Shown here: one piece after another, positions 34,841-44,669 of the stretch | Numbering within the stretch: the first letter of the stretch is position 1 | How the letters are laid out: the number at the start of each line of letters is the position of its first letter | Source of the DNA: Perkinsus olseni | Lineage: Eukaryota; Perkinsozoa; Perkinsida; Perkinsidae | DNA length: 64,000 bases | Assembly (NCBI GenBank): GCA_013115135.1 | Contig: JABANP010000047.1 | Span: 124,001 to 188,000 of the forward strand | Direction: 5' to 3' | The notes under the pieces: model-generated | Told to the model about the DNA's origin: nothing | Database searches by the model: none | What the model saw: only the letters and a program-made list of their open reading frames with translations | Made by a program: the position numbers and the translations under genes

Positions 34841-34929
34841 AAGACCAAGAGATGATACGAATTACGATAACGATGATGATGATGAGAAAGTCCTATACTT
34901 GAGATCACAACGGTTATGATGAATGCCAA

Positions 34930-35900
34930 TATTCATACCAAATTTCCGCTGCATCATACTCTACACTACGTTACACTTCGACTGGGGTAGAATAAAATAG
35001 TCATTAGTTACACAGTGAAGGCAGCACAGAGGGGTATGGAACGTTCGTGTTTACGCCAGCTGCAGTCCCAGGCGTCCACAGCATTTATCGGGATGATTAC
35101 CGACAAGACCTCATCAGCACTGTCCTACAAGTACAACAGCCCATCTATTCACTGCAGTTGAGAATTTCTTTCCCTCCGTCCAACCGAGGGCATCGACCCG
35201 ACAGCAGCTACTTTTGAATACCATAAGCAGGACCAGGACGACTGTCGGTGGTGGAGCTGTCTCTTATCAAAGCCAAAGCGCAGCGCCTGTGAATCCCCTG
35301 GTCCGGCATTTCCCATGTCTCTCGTCGTCATCGTCGCTGCTTCAACAGAGTCGGTTTTCGATTTCCGCAATAATTTCAAAGGGTGCTAAGACGGGCTTAG
35401 CAGCAGCAGCACACACCCGTGAGGCCGCGGGTGTGGCGAATGTTCCCTGGGCTGTCCTTGGGCTGCTGCTCTCGGGCCTACCTTTCCTCTCTTGCCCACA
35501 AATCCCCTCTACAAACTAAACCGAGCGCAGGAGGAGGCACTTCATGATGACGAGGAGTGACGAGAAGGAGGCGCTGATGATGACGATGAGGGTGTGGCTG
35601 GGAAGGAGGAAAAGAAAGAACAGGAGGCGGAGCGAAGCACCATCCAGATTATTATCCATTACACTAGAATGCCCAAGTTAACCCTCTAGCTCTCTTTGAC
35701 CCTTCGACAGCGGCGAAGCTCCCACGAACGCTTCGCCGATTCCTCACGGACAGGACGGCTGCTCCTCTCGCGGAATTTTGAGAATTACCAGGACCCTCAG
35801 AAGGCATGCAGGCTTGCATCCTGCACTCTCAATATCGTTCAACAAGAGCCTTCATGCACGTCACAGAGTCATTCTTCCAAAGAACCTCTTCGCCTTCCCG
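34930..35900. other. Stretch without a firm gene
   Basis: A plus-strand open frame (35214-35519) is present without recognisable domain. A perfect GCGGAGCGAAGC copy lies at 35627-35638. No splice-supported exon was found. Confidence 0.35.
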
Positions 35901-35914
35901 GACGCCCAACGGGA

Positions 35915-35990
35915 AGGGTAAGAGTCGAACCCTCTACTTCATGCCACCAAAGCATTCATACCGATTACTCTAGACCGTTCAGGCAGCTAT
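35915..35990 (-). repeat. tRNA-like sequence, probably SINE relic
   Basis: The minus strand reads like a long-variable-arm tRNA: an A-box-like part (CGGTCTAGAGTAATCGGT) and a B-box-like part (AGAGGGTTCGACTCTTACCC) at tRNA spacing. The acceptor ends do not pair convincingly and no neighbouring tail was identified, so a functional tRNA gene is not claimed. Confidence 0.45.
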
Positions 35991-36029
35991 TCCGACTTCA
36001 CAAACACTCACTAGTGTGCACACTACCAC

Positions 36030-37219
36030 AATCGAGGTCAATGGGAAGTGAGTCGAATGCTGTTCACAATAGTAGTAAGTATTGGAAAAATTGGGGATCC
36101 CCAGCCCATGGCTCCCTCCGCGAGTTCCCTATTATCATTATTATTACTATGCTTCTCTAGTAGATCATCCAAAGGGATCCCCTTCAGCGTGATGGCTGCA
36201 TGAGCTGCCGCTTGGACTGCCACTCGCTCGTCCGATTGATACCCACCATCGAAGTCTACCCTCCCTCCACCGTTGGGCTGCTGATACCACCACACGCTAC
36301 AGCGGTAGGGGAGGCCCTGAGGGGAGGAAGAGGGGCGTATTCTGACACCTCTAGCTACTGCCAGCCTACCTTGCTGGCTGCCTCAGTCCTATTAGCCGAA
36401 TGGTTATCATGGACCACTTCCAAATGAATGCCCTCTGCTCCAAATACCTTGCAAACATGCATCAGATTCTCAGCGGAGCGAAGCTCCTCTCGCCATTACT
36501 CCCCCAACGACTTCTTTTAAAGTCCAACGTATACGGCAGGACAGAGGCAGCCCGAAGCTCCTTCCTTTTCGCGTCCGCTTTCACTGCAGCCCGACGCCTC
36601 TCCTCCTCATCGAAGTGGGTATCACCACCGGACGTGGGCATTCTGTACTGCCCTCCTGGAGGTATCAGCACCGGCTGCGTCCTGACACGATCACATATCA
36701 TGTCGCGCGCCACGAAATTACCCCCTACGGCAGGACACTCCGTAGGTAGAGGATCCGGCTGCTGCCATTGTCCGTCTCATATTCATCATAGGCGATTGGG
36801 CGACGGTGGGGCGCCATGACGGAGAAGGCGGGAGCCCCCGGGTCCGGTGGAAGGTATCTGACACCTCTAGCTCCACTCTACCACCATCATCATGATGATG
36901 GCCACCATCCTACACCTGCTTATGCAGCTCGCTAGCCGTACCACCCTCGGACCTGACAACAAGTCCGTTTGGCCTCATGGGGAGGGCCATCGAGGAGAGT
37001 ACTTTTCGCCACTTCCTGAAACGCTTCGCTCCGCCTTCACCGACTCAGCCTCCACCATATGAACATCACTATCAACAGGCTTTCTCACCTGCGCAGGTCA
37101 CAGTGGAGAGCATATCCAAGCTTGACCCATGCAAGATACGGACTAAGTCAGGAGCCTTACCCAGATCAAAGCCTGCTTTTCCTGCTCCCTCTCCGGCGCT
37201 GCCCGCTGGTTGGTCCATC
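36030..37219 (-). CDS. Unrecognised multi-exon gene (RSRWG motif)
   Basis: Minus-strand exons join through element-bearing introns. One exon (from 36681) reads QPVLIPPGGQYRMPTSGG onward, then EEERRRAAVKADAKRKEL, and ends LDFKRSRWG. It is spliced to GIHLEVVHDNHSANRTEAAS, then to LPYRCSVWWYQQPNGGGRV and AAHAAITLKGIPLDDLL. The possible first exon starts at an ATG near 37219 (MDQPAGSAGEGAGK). The KRSRWG stretch recalls N-terminal regions of splicing proteins, but this is weak. Introns hold three element families: GCGGAGCGAAGC (36473-36484 and 37023-37034), TGTCGCGCGCCACGAAATT (36701-36719) and CTGACACCTCTAGC (36342-36355, 36858-36871). It might continue into the Gln-rich gene downstream. Confidence 0.4.
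36682..36721 (-). repeat. 40-bp intron made mostly of the TGTCGCGCGCCACGAAATT element
   Basis: The intron starts GTAATTTCGTGGCGCGCGAC and ends GTGTCAG. The element supplies the bases immediately after the 5' splice site, as it also does in the DHHC gene intron at 48343. Exon frames on the 3' side are open, while the 5' side is less certain. Confidence 0.6.
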
Positions 37220-37414
37220 ACCGTAAAAAACAGCTGCTTCTAGCAATCAATCCCTCCCTCAGGCGCGCGCTTATCCCGTCGACAGATTCTCATTAAAGGC
37301 ACTGAACGCGAACCCTTCCCCAAGTAGAGCACACTGAGACCACCTGAGTTTGAAAGCGCTTCCAAAGTGGTGTTTAAATACTATAACTACAAAACCTTTC
37401 CAGCACTATTGCCT

Positions 37415-38873
37415 TTACTGAAAAAACAAGGAACCCATGACGGAGCGATGCCTGGCCAAATTAAGGCAGGCCTTCAACGACAGGCCCACAGAGGCCATCG
37501 CGTTGACGACATTGAGGAGAATTGAAGTGACCAGGACGGCGTTAGACCCCACCGGTTTTCTCAGGAAGGGCCAATCCTCGAGCTTGAACTCGATGCTCCT
37601 TCCATAGAGGGAGTCCTCCTTCAACACGTCCTTCCATACCTGAGGGGCCTGCAGGGCCTCCCTCACAGCAGCTATGGCCGGGGACAGAGTGCGCTGGTCA
37701 GTACTGGTGATTCTGATCTTGTTAGGGCGTTGAACATGACACTGACCACTGGGTTCTCCGGCTTGTTAACGGAGCCACTGCCCGACTTCTCCGGGCGACG
37801 CCAGTAGATCACCGGAAGCTTTCCTTCAACTACCCCGACTATCTCGAAATTCTGTTGCCACATAACCTGGAGTATGTTCGATAACAACAGCCTAGTGTCC
37901 ACTCTAGACTTAAAGAAGGCATCAAAGGGGAGGCCCTTGAGGACCCATTCCTCAGCCTCACCGCACTCCTGTTGCCGAGCACAACCCCTCGGCCAGCCGG
38001 CAGCGATCGCTCCGGAAATGGCAGAGACTAAGAACTGGTCCAACCCCTGGTGGGGTGGGCCGAACAGTCGAACGCGATCCTCCTGATTGAAGCTGAGGCC
38101 CACGTACTCCGCCCGCTCTCCCTCCTTCTGCGGCATGCTTTGGAAGAACATCTTAGGCTTGAGGCCGCGACTGTCGGCCACCCTCATAGTCCCCACCAGC
38201 CGATACCCGGACACCTTCTCGAGTGAAACCAGCGTGCCCAGTATAGCCTGGCGAGCCAGCACACCGTCCGACCCGAAACTGATCCACGGCACCGTGTCCA
38301 GGGAGAGGTCGACCCCATCAGGGGAATCTTCTACTTCATCAACCACCCATGCGGTCTCTAGACCACTTCGGACGGTCGAGACCAGCGCGTCGCGGGCCTC
38401 GTCCGGCATGCCAGTAGTGACCGCAGTGACCCCCGACCACCCCTGCAGGGCCAGACACAAATCAGGGAGGAGGGGAGGAGTCGTTGGGGTCAGCTCGGAG
38501 TATCCAAACTCGAAGGAAGCCTAGCTTGCGATGGGAGATATCAACGTCGGTGACGACCTTGAACCCGGACCGTCGAACAGCATCCATCAGGCCCAGAGCC
38601 AACTTGCTGGTCTCGAAACCGGTCGGCCTTGAAGTTCCACCAAGGAAAGCCTCTTAGCTTGAACTTATGCACGCCAGTGGAGTCTTTGAGGTTCTCATCC
38701 TTCTGTATACCATCACTCCAACAACTCTCGATCGCCTGCCTGACACCATCCACGAGATGCTGAGGTCCCCGCTGGACGTAGATCTTGTCATGGCCTAGTA
38801 TGGCAAGACTGCAGTAGCCAGCAGAGGTAGGGACGAAGGGATATGCCTCTTGAAAATCAACTTTAAATACCAT
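37415..38873 (-). CDS. Four-module tandem-array protein, member A (frame-disrupted)
   Basis: First of five minus-strand paralogues. Conserved pieces lie in three frames: 38541-38873 (GYCSLAILGHDKIYV, then GVHKFKLRGFPWWNF), a middle stretch (GLMDAVRRSGFKVVTDVDIS) and 37672-38460 (YVGLSFNQEDRVRLF, then IAAGWPRG), ending in 37415-37666. Two changes of frame are +1 (near 38620 and 38490); one near 37735 is -1 or +2. Sequence on both sides of each keeps the family pattern. The C terminus either ends at 37415 or uses a GC..AG intron (about 37414-37450), beginning with the GCATCGCTCC variant of the intron 12-mer, to reach a stop near 37387. It is probably a decaying copy, or affected by sequence errors. 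Function unknown. Confidence 0.5.
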
Positions 38874-39500
38874 TAAAAGAGAAAGGAAAGAAGAGAAGCT
38901 GAGGATCGGACTGTCCGGTAAGCCAGGAATTCCGTCAGGCAATGGCGACGAAAAGCCTACGGGTATTAAGGGACATCAATCGACAGCTCATCGCAATCAC
39001 GTTACATGAGAACTTTCCTACTCTTCATCATGAAGAAAGAAGCCTTCACTCTCAACATCGACGACGGGTGGATCCACAAGATGCGGTGAGCTTCCCATGA
39101 AAGTAGTTAGCGCAAACTAACGCGATGGAAGGATCGTGGAATAGCAGATAATCATGGCAACGATCCGACAACTGTACGCCCACAATTGGAAAATCTTATC
39201 GACCACCTGCCCCACTACTACAAACTCCGCCATACTGCTGAGCCACCCGCCTCTAAGGCGCCTCCCTGACCATCGCAGAGCACTGCAGGGCTGCTAGAAT
39301 AAGCATGCAATGCTTAGAATACTGCAGGCACAAATCGAACTGGTCCTCCCTGCCATTCCCCAGTCGCTACCCTTCCAAACTCCAACCAAAACCCCTCGTA
39401 TTGAAGACAAAGCTTTCTGTAAGAAATAAGACTCATCAAAACGCCTCTGCTCCCTCAAGCTCACTAAGGAGCGCCATAGAACCGGAATACATCATCACCA
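38874..39500. other. Spacer between array members A and B
   Basis: No gene or repeat family copy recognised. Short plus-strand frames (for example 39305-39529) are probably chance. Confidence 0.4.
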
Positions 39501-41086
39501 TCACGACTCCTCCCTCCCCTTCCCCCTAGTAAAGTATAGCGTGGAGAGATCAAGTCTGTACCACTCACTCTCAGTGGCAACGCACAGCCTCGAGAGGTCC
39601 AGCGAGGCCCTCAGCTGCCACCCAAGTTCCGCCATGACGTTGACCAGGGTGAGGAGGACGGCTGTGGCATAGACGGTGGTCTTGGGCCCAGGGGTCCACG
39701 TGTGGAAGGGGGACTTCACCAACTTCAATTGGGCACTCCTCCCAAACATGCTCAAGTCTTGCACTGCTTCGACCGGGAATTCTGGCGGGCACAGCGCCAT
39801 GCGTATCCTAGGTTGAAGCTCGGCAATTAAGGAATCGTCCGTCGAGGATATCCTGACCTCATCAATGTCATAGAATGAAACGCAAACGATCGGCTCCTCC
39901 GGCACTCGCATCGCTCCGCTAGACTTCCGGAAGATCATAAGGGAGGTCTCAGCCAGCCTACCAGTATAGTCGATCTTTGGCATGAGTTCGAATCCCAGCG
40001 ACCACATTTTTTGCAGTATTTTCCCCATCATTATTCTCACCTCCACCGAATCCTCCCCCTGAGTGCCCCCATGGGGAGCCGTTCAACCTCCACTCGTACG
40101 CGTTGTCCCTACCGCCCTCCTGCCGCACGCCGTGCAACCAGCTACGGCCAATCACGGCGCTCAGCTCCTGCTGGACGAAGGGATCCAGGAACTCTCCCGG
40201 GGTCGGGAATATTCTTATAATATCATTATCATCCAAATGCATGCCCACATAGCTGCCCCGATCCGCGGGAGAATCCGGCGGCGGTACTCGGAACAACAGA
40301 CTGGACTTGGCCCCGTGGTTCATAGACAACGACAGAGACCTCTCCAACCTGTAGCCAGCCTTCCGTTCAAGCTCCGTCAGAATCCCAAGGAGAATCTGCC
40401 TCGCCTCCACCGGTCTATCCCCTCCCGCCGAAAAGGGAGACCCAGCCAGCTGAAACTGATACGCTCCACTATAGTCGGTCTCGCTGGTGATCTGCCACGA
40501 GTTCACTATCCCTTGCCGCACCGCCTCCTGAATGACATACTGCCGATTCGCGTCGTCCTCTTCCATCACAATACGAAGATCGTTCTTATCATGCAGACCA
40601 ATGAGTACGTCCCTCCGAGGACTACGGGCAGCCATCTGGTCGATCCTCTTGAGTATCCAAGTTTGGACGAAGAAAGGCCTGGACATATCAATATCATCAA
40701 CGATGCCCCAGCCAGCCTCCCTCAATGACTCCACTATCCTCATGGCGTATCTTCTCACGTCTACTGTAGCCTTGCCATGTGCCGCCCAAATCCAGCTCGA
40801 GAACTCAAACTCATGCAGGCCATCCACTTTACTACATTTCCTATCCCTTTTAATGAGGCCCCTATCAATAGCCCTTCTCACCGCCTCCAGTACCTCCTCA
40901 GGGCACTTGTAGGCGTAGATTCGGCTGTTATGGGCCAGGACCAGGGCCGAGAATCCCTGGGAGGTGGGAGTGTTGGGTTGGGGGTCATGGAAGCCTTTGA
41001 CCCCGCCGAAACCAATACGCAGCTGATTCAACTGACGGGTGTCGATGCCGAAGATCGACACGCCAACGGGGAGAGCTGTTACCCAT
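39501..41086 (-). CDS. Four-module tandem-array protein, member B (frame-disrupted)
   Basis: Frames 39958-41061 and 39501-40046 together cover all four modules: FSALVLAHNSRIYAY, GWGIVDDIDMSRPFF, IVNSWQITSETDYSGAYQFQ, YVGMHLDDNDIIRIF, FELMPKIDYTGRLAETS, and a C-terminal DLSTLYFTRGK. They are linked by one +1 step in a G run near 40073 (SPWG to EDSVEVRIMMG), which exactly restores the length seen in member D. A further +1 step near the start would join an ATG at 41086 (MGNSSPRW) to the frame, giving the MGNS N terminus shared with member D. The loop after SLMIFRK contains AGCGGAGCGATGCG, a close variant of the intron 12-mer, here in coding sequence. Function unknown. Confidence 0.55.
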
Positions 41087-41262
41087 TACGAAATGGTATA
41101 ATATCCTAAAACTTGTGTTGTGCATGCTTCAACCTCGGATTCGCCCAGACTAACGAAATTCGCTCCAAGTGACAGTACAAAATTAAACACCCAATCATGC
41201 ACTACCTCACCAAATGAGCGGAGCGTAGCGGTGGTAGATTTTGTTTTGAACCAGAGTCGACC

Positions 41263-42792
41263 TTAGATACGAGCATGCGTGAAGTACATGGTGGCCGTAT
41301 CCAGCTTGTACTGATTCTTATCATCAGCATAGTACTTCCTTGACACATCAAGTGCCGTCCTCATGACCCATCCCAGTTGATAGAGAACATCGACCAAGGA
41401 CAGCAGCACGCTGCCGCAATAGAGAGCGTTGTGGGAGTTGGTACAGGTGTGGAAGGGGGAGCCCTTCAACTTCATCTGGAGAGATCTGCCATACCGACCG
41501 AAGCGCTTTGATGGGGTCAGCCGACAGAGCGGGGCTCATCAAAGCTTGACGGACAGGGCCCTCAATAGCATCTAGTATCTTCTCATCTGTACAGGTCAAC
41601 CTAATGTCGTCAGTATCATGCATAGATACTCCCAGGACAGGTTCCGTTGGCGGGAGTGGGACACTACCCTCCTTAGACCTCCGGAATACCATCAGGGACA
41701 TGTCGGCCAGCTTGCCACTGCAATCAATTTTAGGCATGAGTTCGAATCCCAGCGCCCACATCCCCTTCAACATCCTCCCCTACCAGTATACGTGAATCGA
41801 CGGTCTCCGTTCCATGGGCATCCCACGGCCTGCCCGACAACTTCCATTCGTGCGCTCCACCATACTCCCTCTCCCTCTGGATACCCCTCGGCCAGCCCTC
41901 CCTTATAGCAGCACGTAGCGTATCTTTCACAGTCTCATCCAGAGCTGACCAAGGTGGGCACATCAATCTCACGTCATCAATATCATTCAAACTCAGTCCG
42001 ACGTACGTGACCTCTCCGTACTCTCTCGAACTCTCAGAATGCCGGAATATCAAGCTAGACTTTGTCGCTTTGCCAGCGGACAAGGCCAGAGAGTGGGCCA
42101 TTCTATACCCAGTACCCTTCTCAATCTGGGCACACATCGCCACCAGCATTCGTCTGATCTTCACCGAGTCCTCTCCGTTCGCCCCGAGGCTCCCAAAAGG
42201 CCGCCCCTTGAGCACGAACTCATGGGCCCCACCATAGTCGCCCTCCCTCGCAATCTTCCACGAGGATTCAATTCCAATGCGAGCGGCTTCTGTGATGTTG
42301 AAGACACGAGTTGCCTCGTCCTCACACAAAATACGAATATCGTCACTACCGTGCAGCCCCACGACGAAGTCCTTCCGATAGGACCTCCCAAAATCATCAC
42401 CCTCACGGCGGCGCAGGATGAGCATTTGAAGGAAGCCAGACCTAGACATGTCGACGTCCTCAACCACCTCCCAGCGGACTTTCTGCAGCTCTTCGATCAT
42501 CCTCATCATGACTCTTCGTACCTCCACCGTCTTCTTGCCGTTGGCCATCCACAACTTGCTGGCTCAACTTGAACTTATGCAGCCCCTTGGCCTTATCGGA
42601 CGGCCCGTCTCCCTTCAAGTGCCGCCTACCCCTAAGGGAGTTCCTGACAGCTTGTTTTACTTCCTCAGGGCACTTCAGTCCATAGAGGGCCCCCATACCA
42701 CAGAGGGTGAGGGCACAGAGGCCCTGGGGGGTTGGGGTGTCGGGGGAGGGCTCATACAGCCCCTCCAAACCACTACAACAGACGCATCCCAT
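41263..42792 (-). CDS. Four-module tandem-array protein, member C (frame-disrupted)
   Basis: Begins MGCVCCSGLEGLY at 42792, an N-myristoylation plus palmitoylation type start. The four modules are spread over frames 42460-42792, 41730-42554, 41348-41773 and 41263-41475, with three +1 steps: near 42562 (FKLS to SKLWMANG), 41785 (RILVG to RMLKGMW) and 41505 (IKAL to RYGRSLQ). At each step, skipping one base gives the same spacing as members B and D. It ends KLDTATMYFTHARI. A GCGGAGCGTAGC-like sequence lies just downstream (41218-41230). Function unknown; membrane association is inferred from the N terminus. Confidence 0.55.
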
Positions 42793-42949
42793 TGAGGGGC
42801 GGAAGAACAGACTAGGAATGGGGCAATAGACTACCGTCAGCGATACCACACCTCCCCCACCCAAACACTGAAGGTATCTCCGCCAGCATAACAAGAGTAT
42901 CGCAGTCAGAGCGAATACTGAAGCAAGCAGCATGTGATCGATGTTAACA

Positions 42950-44553
42950 TTAATGGGGAGTCGAATGGGATGGAGAAAAAATTTGAAATAACCAGGCCTG
43001 TGCTACCGCCTGGGAGACGGCCCGCATGAAATACATAGACGAGAGATCTTCTTTATAGCTGCTACTACTTCTATTCCCGTTACCGTTGTTGTGACTCTCA
43101 GTCCTCACCTTACCAGACACGTCCAAGGGAGGCCTTCAACTCCCATCCGAGTTCCCTCAGAGCATCTATCATCGTTAATATTATCAACCCCGCAGCCAGT
43201 GCCGTCTGGGAGCACATCATGCCATGGAAAGGGCCAACCAGATATCTTGAATTCTAAGGCCCTACCATACCATCGGGAACTCTCCACAACATCCACGGGT
43301 AGGTGGGGAGGTCCTAAGCTTGCACGCACGCGCGAAGATACTTCCTCCACCACTTTGGTATCAGTACAGGTGAACCTGACTCTGTCATAGGTGTGAAGGG
43401 AGAGGCAGAGCACCGGGGGAGGTGGGAGGGTTCGAAGGGCCATCGGAGGCCTGCGGAACATCATAAAGGACAGATCAGCTAATTTACCACTACAGTCAAC
43501 CTTGGGCATGAGTTCGAATCCCAGGGACTGCATTATTCCGATTATTCTCCCCACCAGCATTCTAGCATCCACCGTATCAGTACCATCGGCCAACCATGGA
43601 TACCCCCTCAGTTTCCACTCGTAACTTTCCCCGTACATCCCTTCCTTCTGTACACCTCTGGGCCATGTCTCGGTGATACCTCTACCAATTTCGTCGCGCG
43701 CCACGAAATCCAGAGACTCTCCGGGAGCAGGAATTAATCTGATATCATCTCCACTGTTGAGACTGATGCCGAGGTAAGTCGACGACCTTCCACCTCGGCC
43801 GTACTCATCCTGACCAATCGAAGGCATCTTGAATACTAGGCTCGACTGTGACCCTTGTCGTGCTGATAGAGTATAGGTGTTCGACAGAAGATACCCTCTT
43901 GCCCTCTCGAGCTCCTCACACATGCCGAGTATCATCTGCCGGGCTGCCACTGTGTCAACACCACCAGCGAGGAATGGTCTACCCTTGAGTTTGAACTCGT
44001 ACGCTCCAGCATACTCTGATTCCTTCGTTATTTTCCAGGCGCGCGAAATCCCTCCCCGGATGGCATCCTGGACTGCACTCACCCTCAGTGGCTCGTCGGG
44101 CAATAACATTCTAACATCATCAGTATCATGGAAGCCTACCATAAGATTCCTTCCATGGGTCAACCTATCATCACCATCGATTCGCCTCAACACCCACCCC
44201 TGCAGAAAATGACGACGAGAGAGATCAACCTCATCCACTACCTCCCACCCGGCCCGCTCGGTTGCCTCTAAAATATTCATAACGACCCTTCGAGTGTCCA
44301 TAGTGTTCGCCCCACCAGCATACCACAGCCAATCCCTCAACGTGAATTTCTGTAGGCCCTGAGCCTTTGACGACGGCCCCTCCCTTTTGATGGCAGCCGC
44401 CCCCACGGCCTCATGCACAGCTCGTATCACTTCCGCTGGGCACTTGAGGGCGTAGATATGATAATGATCTGATAGTAGTAGAAGGCATAAGCCTTGAGGG
44501 GTCGGATGGAAGGGGTCGGCCACCGACAGAGAGGAGAGGACACTATTACCCAT
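42950..44553 (-). CDS. Four-module tandem-array protein, member D
   Basis: Starts MGNSVLSSLSVADPF at 44553. One frame (43105-44553, 482 codons) covers modules 1-3 and most of module 4: GLCLLLLSDHYHIYALKCP, GWEVVDEVDLSRRHFLQGW, ISRAWKITKESEYAGAYEFK, YLGISLNSGDDIRLIP and FELMPKVDCSGKLADLSF. Conserved module-4 sequence then continues one base on (LTMIDALRELGWELKASL, +1 near 43200). After a second +1 step near 43130 it continues as DVSGK, and then SSSSYKEDLSSMYFMR, reaching a stop near 42950. Without those steps the protein would end at 43105. The stretch encoding DFVARDEI at 43692-43710 matches the 19-base intron element at 17 of 19 positions. Function unknown. Confidence 0.6.
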
Positions 44554-44669
44554 GAGAAGTCAACTCTAAAAAGCCGTGGCCCACACAACCACAACGCGAC
44601 ACCCTCATGAGTTGACAAAATTATGGTATGCACGCGTCACATCATCACTTTCATGCATATGCTGTCCTA

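Noticed and set aside
36977..37243. Plus-strand coding sequence of 88 residues
   Set aside because: It spans an intron element and opposes minus-strand exons; composition is that of an antisense shadow.
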